Shown: one piece after another, positions 1 to 7,509 of the stretch
Layout: each line of letters opens with the position of its first letter
How positions within the stretch are numbered: the stretch's first letter is position 1
Source: Sulfurimonas sp.
GTDB taxonomy: Bacteria; Campylobacterota; Campylobacteria; Campylobacterales; Sulfurimonadaceae
DNA length: 18,694 nt
Assembly (NCBI GenBank): GCA_027063215.1
Contig: JAMOSE010000018.1
Location: 1 to 18,694 of the forward strand
Direction: 5' to 3'
Made by a program: the position numbers and the translations under genes
Notes under the pieces: generated by a model
Databases searched by the model: none
Seen by the model: the letters and a program-made list of their open reading frames with translations, nothing else
What the model was told of the DNA's origin: nothing

Positions 1-4
1 AATA

Positions 5-2833
5 CTAAACGTGTAAAGCCAACTCTTTTTTAAGATACTCTCCCGTATAAGAGCCGGTTTTTTCATATGTTGCCGCAAGATCTTCAGGAGTACCTTCTGC
101 GATAACAAGTCCACCGCCACTGCCCCCTTCAGGACCCATATCAATGATGTAGTCAGCATTTTTAATCATATCAAGATTATGCTCGATGATAAGCACTGAA
201 TTTCCAAGCTCTACAAACTTATGCAGTACATTTGTAAGTCTGTCCACATCGGCAAAGTGCAGTCCGGTTGTCGGCTCATCCAAGATATAGAGTGTTTTTC
301 CGGTATCTTTACGACTAAGTTCTTTAGAGAGTTTAATACGCTGTGCCTCTCCACCTGAGAGTGTCACTGCATTTTGTCCAAGGGTAATATAGCCAAGTCC
401 CACATCAACAAGTGTCTTCATTTTCTGATGAATTTTTGGAATCGGTTTAAAAAACTCAAATGCCTCTTCAACACTCATAGCAAGTACATCAGAGATAGTC
501 TTACCTTTATAGTAAACTTCTAAAGTCTGATCATTATAACGTCGCCCTTTACAGCTGTCACACTTCACCATAATATCTGGCAAAAAGTGCATCTCAATTT
601 TGATCTCACCCTCACCCTGACACTTCTCACAACGTCCACCTTTAACATTAAAAGAGAATCGTGAAGCAGTATAACCACGGATCTGGCTCTCTTTAGTTTG
701 AGAAAAGAGGTTACGGATCTCATCCATCACCCCTGTATAGGTTGCAGGGTTACTTCGTGGTGTTCTTCCAATAGGACTTTGATCAAGATAGATCACCTTA
801 TCAACATTTTCAAGCCCTGTTATCTCTACACCGGCAACCTTATTAACCTTTCTGGCATGATTAAGCAGTTCTCTTGCTGTTGGCAGAAGTGTTTGAAGCA
901 TCAAAGAGCTCTTTCCGCTTCCACTCACGCCCGTAATACAGACAAAGTTGTTAAGTGGAATCTTTGCAGAGAGATTTTTAATGTTGTTAATGGTGACATT
1001 TTTTATCTCTATCCATTTCTCTTGAGGGCGTCTGTAGAAATACTCTATCTTCTTGCGTCCATAAAGATAATCAGCAGTCAGTGTCTTTGCTTTTTTCAGT
1101 TTTTCCAAAGTTCCGCTAAAAACAACCTCTCCACCAAATTTTCCTGCACTCGGACCGATATCAACAATAAAGTCAGCATTTTCGATTGTCTCTTTGTCAT
1201 GCTCCACAACAATAACCGAATTGCCTTTTTCTTGAAGATTTCGAAGTGTTTTAATGAGTTTTAATGTATCTCTCTCATGCAGACCGATACTTGGTTCATC
1301 AAGTACATACATAACACCCGTTAAACCACTTCCGATCTGTGAGGCAATACGGATACGCTGAGCCTCTCCACCAGAGATAGTTCTTGCATCACGACCAAGC
1401 GTAATATATCCAAGACCTACATCATAAAGAAAAAAGAGTCGCTCACGGATCTCATTTAAAATCGGCTGAGCAATCTGTGCATGCTGTTTGTCAAGATAGT
1501 CAAAATTTGACGCATCTGCAAAGAACTTATAACTCTTTGCTATTGGCATCTCTAAGATTTCTGCTATCCCTTTACCTGCTACTTTTACAGCTAAAGACTC
1601 AAGACGCAGACGATTGCCACTACAGATATTACAGACCTTTTCACTCATATAGTCGCCGAGCTCTTTTTCATCTTTAAACATATCATAAGCGATACGGATG
1701 ATCCCCGGAAAAAGACGTTTTACCTTATGTTTTTTCCATAAAAACTCTACTTCTCCTACATTTCCATGCAGTATTGCTTTTTGTTGATATGGCTCAAGTT
1801 CTGAATATGGCACAGTAATATCAATATCATTTGCTTCACAGAAGCCCTTCAAAAATGTAAAATAGTACCCTTTGTTAAAACCATAGACGATTTTTACCGC
1901 ACCTTTTTCTATCGGTAAATCAGGATCTATAATCTTATCTACATCCAAGGCATAACGAAGACCAAGCCCGTCACATTCACTACAGGCACCCTTTGGAGAG
2001 TTAAAAGAGAAGGAAAGCGGTTCAAGTTCATCAAAACTGATCTTACAGTCAAAGCAGGCATTGTGTTCTGAGTAGTGAATGTGTTCTGGCAGATCCAAAT
2101 CATCAGCATTTAAGATATCAATCTCAAGTTCACCATAACTCTCTTTGAGTGCTTTTTCAACCGAAGAAGCAATTCGTTCTTTATTTTCCTCTTTGACAAC
2201 CACACGATCAATAACAACTTTAATAGTATGTTTTTTTGTCTTTGAGAGTTCTATCTCTTCATCAAGACGTACCATAACACCATCTATCATAGCACGGACA
2301 TAACCCTTATGTACAAGTGACTCTAAAAGATCAACATAACTTCCTTTGTTATCTCGTACAAGCGGTGCCATCAGTACAAGCTTCGCACCCTCAGGCAGTT
2401 TTGCCACCTCATTGATAATATCTGATGCTGACATCTGTGAGATCACCTTGCCACACTTGTGACAGTGCTGAATACCTATACGTGCATATAAAAGTCGAAG
2501 ATAATCATAGATCTCAGTAATGGTTCCAACTGTTGAGCGAGGATTTTTAGAGGTTGTCTTTTGATCAATGGCAATAGCAGGTGTGAGTCCGTCTATCTTA
2601 TCAACATCGGGCTTACCGACACGATCCAAAAACTGTCTTGCATAGCTTGAGAGACTCTCCATATAGCGACGCTGTCCCTCTGCATAAAGTGTATCAAATG
2701 CAAGTGTTGACTTACCACTCCCACTAAGACCAGTCATAACAATAAGTTCATTTTTTGGAATAGTTAAATTAATATTTTTTAAATTATTCTCACGTGCACC
2801 AGTAATTACTATTTGATCTTTTTTTCTACTCAA
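5..2833 (-). CDS. uvrA: UvrABC excinuclease subunit A
   Basis: DNA-damage recognition ATPase of nucleotide excision repair; as a dimer it loads UvrB at bulky lesions in the cytoplasm. The 942-residue length is normal. Two ABC ATPase modules are visible: Walker A GLSGSGKS at residues 35-42 and GVSGSGKSS near 635, with signature sequences TISGGEAQR near 486 and TLSGGEAQR near 825. Zinc-binding CxxC pairs are present, including CFDC/CSEC in the first half, CNIC in the middle, and CEKC/CDSC in the second half, the last forming the DNA-contacting zinc finger. The start is TTG (complement of 2831-2833); AAAGGG lies just upstream and overlaps the stop of the preceding transporter gene, and no ATG is nearby. 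It follows the TSUP transporter by 9 bp, so the two are probably cotranscribed. The stop codon is 4 bases from the window edge, so any terminator is outside. Confidence 0.98.
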   Translation of the reverse strand: MSRKKDQIVITGARENNLKNINLTIPKNELIVMTGLSGSGKSTLAFDTLYAEGQRRYMESLSSYARQFLDRVGKPDVDKIDGLTPAIAIDQKTTSKNPRSTVGTITEIYDYLRLLYARIGIQHCHKCGKVISQMSASDIINEVAKLPEGAKLVLMAPLVRDNKGSYVDLLESLVHKGYVRAMIDGVMVRLDEEIELSKTKKHTIKVVIDRVVVKEENKERIASSVEKALKESYGELEIDILNADDLDLPEHIHYSEHNACFDCKISFDELEPLSFSFNSPKGACSECDGLGLRYALDVDKIIDPDLPIEKGAVKIVYGFNKGYYFTFLKGFCEANDIDITVPYSELEPYQQKAILHGNVGEVEFLWKKHKVKRLFPGIIRIAYDMFKDEKELGDYMSEKVCNICSGNRLRLESLAVKVAGKGIAEILEMPIAKSYKFFADASNFDYLDKQHAQIAQPILNEIRERLFFLYDVGLGYITLGRDARTISGGEAQRIRIASQIGSGLTGVMYVLDEPSIGLHERDTLKLIKTLRNLQEKGNSVIVVEHDKETIENADFIVDIGPSAGKFGGEVVFSGTLEKLKKAKTLTADYLYGRKKIEYFYRRPQEKWIEIKNVTINNIKNLSAKIPLNNFVCITGVSGSGKSSLMLQTLLPTARELLNHARKVNKVAGVEITGLENVDKVIYLDQSPIGRTPRSNPATYTGVMDEIRNLFSQTKESQIRGYTASRFSFNVKGGRCEKCQGEGEIKIEMHFLPDIMVKCDSCKGRRYNDQTLEVYYKGKTISDVLAMSVEEAFEFFKPIPKIHQKMKTLVDVGLGYITLGQNAVTLSGGEAQRIKLSKELSRKDTGKTLYILDEPTTGLHFADVDRLTNVLHKFVELGNSVLIIEHNLDMIKNADYIIDMGPEGGSGGGLVIAEGTPEDLAATYEKTGSYTGEYLKKELALHV

Positions 2834-2842
2834 ATTTTCCCT

Positions 2843-3574
2843 TTAAAAAAATATTCTCTTTGCCAAATAAAGTACCACAAAAAGATAAAAAGTCACTAAC
2901 AAACGCTTTTGTACTCTGTGTGTAACCTTCTCTTTAAGATGAATTCCCAAATAGACTCCAAAGAGTGAAGCCAAACCAATGACTACTCCGCTTGCATAGT
3001 CAATATGTCCTTGCATGGCATGAGAAATAAGCCCTGCTACAGAAGAAAAAACTACAAAAAAAAGCCCTGATGATGTCGCTTTTTTCAGCGGTATATGCAA
3101 AAATCCCACTAAAATAGGCACAAGCAAAATACTACCACCTACACCAATTGTCATACTAAAAGCACCTAAGATAAAACCTATAAGCAGCAGTAAAAGATAA
3201 TGCAGCTCTTTTTCTTTAACATCTTTATGCGTTTTAAAAAACATTCTTAGTAATGCAAAAGATGTAAACGTAAAAAACATTAATTCTAGCGATCTGTCAC
3301 TCAAAAGTGCTGCGATAAAACCACTTAACAGTGCCCCGCCAAAGCCACCAGCACCAATAATAGTGACCATTTTAATGTCAAGCGTACCTTTTTTGTTATT
3401 AAGATAACTGCCATATACAGAGCTAAAAATCATCTGTACAACAGAGATCCCTATAGCCTCTTTTGTCTCAAATCCAAGCATTAAAAGAAGCGGAATCAAA
3501 ATCGTTCCACCACCTATGCCAAAAAAGCCTGAAAGAAGACCAACAAGAAGACCTAAAAACAAGAGCTCAAACAT
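2843..3574 (-). CDS. TSUP family (TauE/SafE-type) membrane transporter
   Basis: Integral inner-membrane protein of 243 residues, almost entirely hydrophobic, with about eight predicted membrane segments. It shows the internal duplication typical of the TSUP (TauE/SafE, formerly DUF81) family: a glycine-rich segment GFFGIGGGTILIPLL at residues 17-30 is echoed by GAFSMTIGVGGSILLVP at 137-153. The family exports or imports small sulfur-containing or organic anions such as sulfite, sulfoacetate or taurine, but the substrate cannot be read from sequence; sulfite/thiosulfate handling would suit a sulfur-oxidising Campylobacterota and is only inference. The ATG start at 3572-3574 has a weak Shine-Dalgarno. 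It is first in a unit with uvrA, which follows after 9 bp; there is no evident functional link to DNA repair. Confidence 0.9.
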   Translation of the reverse strand: MFELLFLGLLVGLLSGFFGIGGGTILIPLLLMLGFETKEAIGISVVQMIFSSVYGSYLNNKKGTLDIKMVTIIGAGGFGGALLSGFIAALLSDRSLELMFFTFTSFALLRMFFKTHKDVKEKELHYLLLLLIGFILGAFSMTIGVGGSILLVPILVGFLHIPLKKATSSGLFFVVFSSVAGLISHAMQGHIDYASGVVIGLASLFGVYLGIHLKEKVTHRVQKRLLVTFYLFVVLYLAKRIFF

Positions 3575-3597
3575 AGCTATCCATAAATTTTTTTGGA

Positions 3598-3603
3598 ATT
3601 ATA
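3598..3603 (-). promoter_or_regulatory. Candidate -10 box for the TSUP transporter-uvrA unit
   Basis: A perfect TATAAT on the minus strand lies 23 bp upstream of the transporter start codon, in the divergent spacer between the transporter and the cheX-like gene. No convincing -35 box is present, as is usual for sigma-70 promoters in this phylum. A 7-bp direct repeat ATACTCC (plus strand, 3601-3607 and 3620-3626, period 19) overlaps its upstream side. Transcription start is not verified. Confidence 0.45.
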
Positions 3604-3668
3604 CTCCAAGATCACTAAGATACTCCTTGCAGGCTTCTTGTTTAATTTTACTTTGTGTTTCATTCAAG

Positions 3669-3674
3669 TATAAT
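3669..3674 (+). promoter_or_regulatory. Candidate -10 box for the cheX-fliN-fliO operon
   Basis: A perfect TATAAT lies 27 bp upstream of the cheX-like start codon, preceded by CAAG and a T-rich stretch with no canonical -35. This fits a housekeeping sigma-70 promoter of Campylobacterota. I looked for a sigma-54 -24/-12 pair (GG...GC) before this operon and did not find a matching one, so early or constitutive expression is more likely than class II flagellar control. Inference only. Confidence 0.45.
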
Positions 3675-3701
3675 CTATACAATTATAAAGTAGGGAAAAA
3701 A

Positions 3702-4133
3702 ATGTTAGATACTATTAAAGAAGCAGCAGAAAATTTTTGTATTCACCAGATTCGTGAACCTTATGATCTTAAGGAAGGTTCAACACAAAAGAGAGCACTT
3801 ATTGCTTATATAGATATTGACACAGAAGATAAAAAAAAGTACAGAGTTTATATTGCTTCTGATGAAGCATTTATGCAACAAGTCTCACAACTTTTTCTTG
3901 AAGAAGAAGAGAGTGATCAAGAGACACTTCAGGATATGACACTAGAAACTGCTAATTTAATCATAGGAAGTGCAAAAGTCATAGCACAGGAAACTACAAA
4001 TAAACCTTTTACAATAGGCACACCAACATTTGAAAAAATTGGTAATTTTGATTTTGAAATCGATGCTTCTATGACAATTACAGTCGCAGAAAAAGAGTTA
4101 ACCGTTGCCATTAAGGAAATAAATGTCCAATAA
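3702..4133 (+). CDS. CheX/CheC-type CheY-phosphate phosphatase domain protein
   Basis: A 143-residue single-domain protein of the CheC/CheX/FliY phosphatase family, which dephosphorylates CheY-P in the chemotaxis system. The family signature [D/S]-x3-E-x2-N-x22-P is met exactly: D78, E82, N85 and P108, with ETANLIIG at 82-89. Only one such motif is present, as in CheX (CheC and FliY carry two). The start at 3702 is chosen because AGGG sits 6 bases upstream and a TATAAT box precedes it; an in-frame extension back to 3516 runs antisense through the transporter gene and is spurious. Its last 11 bases overlap fliN, implying translational coupling. Genetic coupling to fliN suggests action at the motor switch, like an unfused version of Gram-positive FliY. 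Phosphatase activity is inferred from the motif. Confidence 0.82.
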   Translation: MLDTIKEAAENFCIHQIREPYDLKEGSTQKRALIAYIDIDTEDKKKYRVYIASDEAFMQQVSQLFLEEEESDQETLQDMTLETANLIIGSAKVIAQETTNKPFTIGTPTFEKIGNFDFEIDASMTITVAEKELTVAIKEINVQ

Positions 4134-4476
4134 GACACAAGAAGTAAAAGAGGTAGAAAAACCAACAGAAGAAGTAGACACATCTACTGATGATGATCTA
4201 TCATGGATGGATTATTCCGGTATATTAGATATGGAAGTTGAATTTGTCTCGGATCTTGGTGAAACAGAACTTACTGTACATGAAATTTTACAACTTGAAA
4301 AAGGTTCAATTATTGATCTAAAAAAACCGGCTGGAGAATCAGTTGAATCTTATGTAAATGGAAGAATACTTGGAAAAGGAGAAGTTATGGTTTATGAAAA
4401 GAACCTTGCTATCCGGATTAACGAAGTACTTGATTCTTCTGCCGTACTTTACTATTTATCAAAGGAAAGATTATGA
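4123..4476 (+). CDS. fliN: Flagellar motor switch protein FliN
   Basis: A 117-residue protein with an acidic, probably disordered N-terminus (residues 1-30) followed by a single SpoA/FliN C-terminal domain at about 33-107. Recognisable segments include DMEVEFVSDLGETELTV, LQLEKGSIIDLKKPAGE and VNGRILGKGEVMVYEKNLAIRI. FliN forms the base of the cytoplasmic C-ring, works with FliM and FliG in switching, and helps dock the type III export ATPase complex. Length is in the usual range. The start ATG at 4123 lies inside the end of the cheX-like gene with AAGGA 5 bases upstream; the stop overlaps the start of fliO as ATGA (4473-4476). This tight packing argues for coordinated, stoichiometric synthesis. 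Confidence 0.95.
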   Translation: MSNKTQEVKEVEKPTEEVDTSTDDDLSWMDYSGILDMEVEFVSDLGETELTVHEILQLEKGSIIDLKKPAGESVESYVNGRILGKGEVMVYEKNLAIRINEVLDSSAVLYYLSKERL

Positions 4477-5396
4477 AAAAGTACCTACTACTCCTCTTCT
4501 TATTACCACTTTCACTGTTTGCTTCAAAAATTTTGAGTTATAATATTTATGACAGAACAGACAGAGCTGATCTGATGATAACTTTTGACACACCCTATCA
4601 TGGTACAATCAGACAAAGTCATAGAAAATCAAAAATTATTATCAAACTTGAGAATGCAACGATAGAGTCTGCAAAAATCAAAAAAGTTTCTTCACGTTTT
4701 TTACACTCAATTGCTATTACTCCTATGCAAAATGAAACACAGGTTATCGCTGCTGTTCCATCTTCAGTTAAATTAATAGCTTCTAAAACAGCTGATGGAT
4801 ATGGACTACGTTTACGTTTCACAGCAAAAAAAGCCAACAAATCATCATCACATACAAAAGAGCTACAAAAAGAGACAACAAACACACTCTCAAACCTTCC
4901 AACAAAAAAGAGTAATGATCTTTCTCAGAGCTATTATATTGTTATTGGTATTTTGATTCTTAGTATTTTGATTCTTTTCTACATTAAAAGAAAAACTATA
5001 CCACGGGCACAAAATACAAAACAGCAAAACAAACCATGGCTTTTTAATGCAAATAATCAAAAAGAACAAACACTCTCAACAATGCAAGCAGAAACTTCTC
5101 AAGAGTTACAAGAAGTAACTATTCGCTTTCAAAAAGCTATAGATAGTAACAACAGTGTAGTTATGCTTGATTTTGGTAAAGAGAGCTATCTTATTCTTAT
5201 GGGGAACAGTAATATCTTGCTTGATAAATTTCATGAAGACAAACCAAGTTCACAACAAGAATTTGAATCAATCCTGCAAAATAGACATGAAGAGTTAGAA
5301 AACTTTTTAAATAGAAATAAAAAACAAGAAGAAAAAGAACCGCTACAAGCCTATAAAGAAAGAGCTGCTTCACTTAGTTACAGTGAAGAGTTTTAA
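4473..5396 (+). CDS. fliO: FliO-like flagellar export component with large periplasmic domain
   Basis: A 307-residue membrane protein. Residues 1-17 are a cleavable-looking signal peptide; about 18-152 form a periplasmic domain with alternating beta-type segments resembling an AMIN-like fold; 154-171 is a transmembrane helix followed by the positive cluster IKRKT; 172-307 is cytoplasmic. Residues 228-252 (VVMLDFGKESYLILMG onward) match the conserved core of FliO, which assists FliP assembly in the flagellar type III export gate. From memory, Helicobacter and Campylobacter FliO also carry an extra N-terminal periplasmic domain absent from the short enterobacterial protein. Position immediately after fliN, with a 4-base ATGA overlap, supports the call. 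The C-terminal 40 residues are charged and helical (EELENFLNRNKKQEEKE). Overall identity is weak by eye, so the symbol is an inference from architecture plus context. Confidence 0.72.
   Translation: MKKYLLLLFLLPLSLFASKILSYNIYDRTDRADLMITFDTPYHGTIRQSHRKSKIIIKLENATIESAKIKKVSSRFLHSIAITPMQNETQVIAAVPSSVKLIASKTADGYGLRLRFTAKKANKSSSHTKELQKETTNTLSNLPTKKSNDLSQSYYIVIGILILSILILFYIKRKTIPRAQNTKQQNKPWLFNANNQKEQTLSTMQAETSQELQEVTIRFQKAIDSNNSVVMLDFGKESYLILMGNSNILLDKFHEDKPSSQQEFESILQNRHEELENFLNRNKKQEEKEPLQAYKERAASLSYSEEF
5368..5394 (+). terminator. Weak possible terminator at the end of fliO
   Basis: CTTCACT (5368-5374) and AGTGAAG (5382-5388) form a 7-bp stem with a 7-base loop, followed after two bases by TTTT (5391-5394). 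It lies in the last codons of fliO, which converges on the next gene with only a 5-bp gap. The short U tract makes efficient termination doubtful. Confidence 0.25.
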
Positions 5397-5401
5397 TCAC
5401 A

Positions 5402-6559
5402 TTAGACTTTTTTCTTTTGTGTGTGATTTTCAAAACGCTCTTTAAGCAGCTTTTTAATAGTATGTATATTTTGTAAGTTCAGTTGATACTGTTCATCCAT
5501 AAGTTTATTTATATGAAAAACTTCCGTTACTGTAATGCCATATGGATCTTTTTTCTCTTTTGATTGTTTTTCATTATCATCAAAACTATAAAGATAGAGA
5601 TTTTTACGTGTTGTTTGAATATAGTACGTCAAGACTATCTCATCTGAATGTTTTTTCTCAATAGCAACAACAACACGTTGATCATCTTTATAGGTATCTT
5701 CTTTAAGATCTAAAATATTCTTGGCATCATCCAAAGAGAGATAACCTATATAAAATTTATTATACAAATCATGATAACGTTGAATCTTATAGTTGTATAA
5801 GAAACTCATATCTACAATATGTTTTGGATGCGAACGGAGTTTTTTTGTAATCCAACTCATGGTATTATAATATCTAAATGGATGCAGTTTAAGCGTATGT
5901 GCTTCAATCATTTTTTTTGAAGCGATCTTGTCTTTTGGCTGCAACTTCTGCTTATCAAGTTTGGTAATATATTCTAAAACCTCTTTTGCAGAAAACTCTT
6001 TTGTAAACCAGACTTTACAGTAAGAGGGAAACTGTTTTGTACCTGTTGCACCCTCATTTAAAATAATCAATGACTTAATTGTATAGTTTGGAAAAATAAT
6101 CTCTAAAAGTGCCTTCTTTTTTCTCAATCTTTTTCGTAATTTTAAGACAGACTTAACAAGTGTCATCTCTACAAAATAGAGTTCATTGTTTTTTGTAATA
6201 AACATCGCATCAAACTCAGATATTTCACGAGACTTAGTTCGATAGACTATCTGCTCTTTTTCACTGATAGAAAGTGTATTTGCATAGGCTTTGTGTTTTG
6301 ACTGATGAAAGCCCTTGAGAATAAACTTTGTAATATAATCATTTTCCTCAGCATATCGAAGCAGTTTCTCATACAAAAAGTTTTCATAAACTTCACCCTC
6401 AAAAGAGCGGTATGAACTTAGATATAAAGGATCCTCTATATCTATCCCTTTTTTGATTAAAGAGAGCAGATGCTTTGTATTATAGATATAATGCAAAAGA
6501 TTATCTGCTATATCATCTTTTACAAGGTTTTTAATTGATTTGGATATCTCTAAACTCAT
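5402..6559 (-). CDS. Protein of unknown function with degenerate PD-(D/E)XK-like motif
   Basis: I do not recognise this 385-residue protein. It has no signal peptide or membrane segment and is lysine-rich (pI clearly basic), consistent with nucleic-acid contact. Residues 54-70 (FEGEVYENFLYEKLL) form a helix with conserved-looking glutamates. They are followed by EFDAMF (115-120) and LYFVEMT (127-133), giving D117-x13-E131-x-T133. This resembles the beta-hairpin core of PD-(D/E)XK nucleases, but the catalytic lysine of E-x-K is Thr; K136 or the K-rich stretch 140-149 might substitute. The C-terminal half (about 225-385) is unassigned. The gene is last in the accD-to-dus run, and its ATG overlaps the dus stop as ATGA. 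Nuclease activity is speculative; a structural or binding role is equally possible. Confidence 0.85.
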   Translation of the reverse strand: MSLEISKSIKNLVKDDIADNLLHYIYNTKHLLSLIKKGIDIEDPLYLSSYRSFEGEVYENFLYEKLLRYAEENDYITKFILKGFHQSKHKAYANTLSISEKEQIVYRTKSREISEFDAMFITKNNELYFVEMTLVKSVLKLRKRLRKKKALLEIIFPNYTIKSLIILNEGATGTKQFPSYCKVWFTKEFSAKEVLEYITKLDKQKLQPKDKIASKKMIEAHTLKLHPFRYYNTMSWITKKLRSHPKHIVDMSFLYNYKIQRYHDLYNKFYIGYLSLDDAKNILDLKEDTYKDDQRVVVAIEKKHSDEIVLTYYIQTTRKNLYLYSFDDNEKQSKEKKDPYGITVTEVFHINKLMDEQYQLNLQNIHTIKKLLKERFENHTQKKKV

Positions 6560-7506
6560 GCTAACTCTGCTTTAGAAAAAAATTCATCAAGGATATCACG
6601 AAACTCTGTAACATCACTGATAGTGTTTACCTGATTACGAAGTGCTGAAGCACCACGATATCCTTTCGTATAGGTATGTGCATGCTTACGAAATAAAATA
6701 GCACCATACGCACCATAAAACTCAATCATCTTATCAAAGTGCTCCATTATGATCTCATGTTTTAAAGCCAAATCAACATTGGCTTCACCATTGCGCAACT
6801 GATGAAAAATCCAAGGAGCTCCGACTGCTCCACGACCTATCATAACACCATCCGCTCCAGTATGTTCAAGTACCCATTTTGCTTTTTCATAAGAGTCTAT
6901 ATCACCATTGGCAATCACAGGAATACTAACCGCTTCTTTAATCTCGGCAATAGCATCATAATCGACAGGAGCCTTAAATTTTCCGGCACGTGTACGACCA
7001 TGAACTGCTAAAAAATCGGCACCGCTGTCTTCAACAACTTTTGCAATTTCTATATGATTTTTCTCTTCAAATCCAAGACGAATTTTTACAGAAGTAAGTT
7101 TTTTATTTGATGTTGCTTTAATTGTTTGAATAATCTCACCCATTAGAGGAAGATTTAACAGTAAAGAACTTCCACTTCCATGTCCAACAACCTTAGGCAC
7201 AGGACAACCACAATTCAAATCAATAATATCTATACCCTCTTGTTCATTTAAAATTTCTACAGCCTGTTTAACAATATCTACATCATTTCCGGCAATCTGA
7301 ACAGAGTAAGGATCTTCAAAAGGAGATTTTTCAAGCATTTTAAGTGTTTTTTGTGAACCATGCGCCAAAGCATTAGAACTGAGCATCTCACTCACTGTCA
7401 AGTCTGCTCCAAACTTTTTAACAACACTGCGAAGAGGAAGATCAGTAAAGCCCGCCAAAGGGGCTAATACATAAAGAGGTTTTTCAAAGGAAAGATTTTC
7501 TATCAT
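6556..7506 (-). CDS. dus: tRNA-dihydrouridine synthase (Dus family, DusB-like)
   Basis: FMN-dependent reductase that converts uridine to 5,6-dihydrouridine in tRNA D-loops or nearby positions, using NADPH. The 316-residue protein is a TIM barrel plus a C-terminal helical domain. Visible motifs are APLAGFTD (15-22), VQIAGND (69-75), DLNCGCPVPKVV (96-107) with the catalytic C101, VKIRLGF (140-146) whose K141 contacts the substrate or flavin, VHGRTRAG (168-175), IANGDI (198-203) and MIGRGAVGAPW (222-232). The HGSGSSLL segment (109-116) and C-terminal RKHAHTYTKGYRG fit the DusB subgroup, but exact site specificity is not certain. The ATG at 7504-7506 follows the membrane protein by 3 bp, and the stop overlaps the next gene, so it belongs to the long minus-strand unit. 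Confidence 0.94.
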   Translation of the reverse strand: MIENLSFEKPLYVLAPLAGFTDLPLRSVVKKFGADLTVSEMLSSNALAHGSQKTLKMLEKSPFEDPYSVQIAGNDVDIVKQAVEILNEQEGIDIIDLNCGCPVPKVVGHGSGSSLLLNLPLMGEIIQTIKATSNKKLTSVKIRLGFEEKNHIEIAKVVEDSGADFLAVHGRTRAGKFKAPVDYDAIAEIKEAVSIPVIANGDIDSYEKAKWVLEHTGADGVMIGRGAVGAPWIFHQLRNGEANVDLALKHEIIMEHFDKMIEFYGAYGAILFRKHAHTYTKGYRGASALRNQVNTISDVTEFRDILDEFFSKAELA

Positions 7507-7509
7507 ATT

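Noticed and set aside
698..1264. 188-codon plus-strand reading frame
   Set aside because: Antisense shadow of uvrA with no start context, atypical cysteine-rich composition and no recognisable domain.
3610..3640. Possible sigma-54 promoter (TTGCA at 3626) before cheX-fliN-fliO
   Set aside because: No GG at the required -24 spacing; a sigma-70 TATAAT nearer the gene is a better explanation.
3516..3701. In-frame N-terminal extension of the cheX-like gene back to 3516
   Set aside because: It runs antisense over the start of the TSUP transporter and across the promoter; the encoded segment is lysine/arginine-rich and unlike CheX, while 3702 has a ribosome-binding site.
5395..5428. AATCACA / TGTGATT inverted repeat between fliO and the 385-residue gene
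   Set aside because: The 20-base loop and 7-bp AT-rich arms make it an unlikely terminator; probably chance.
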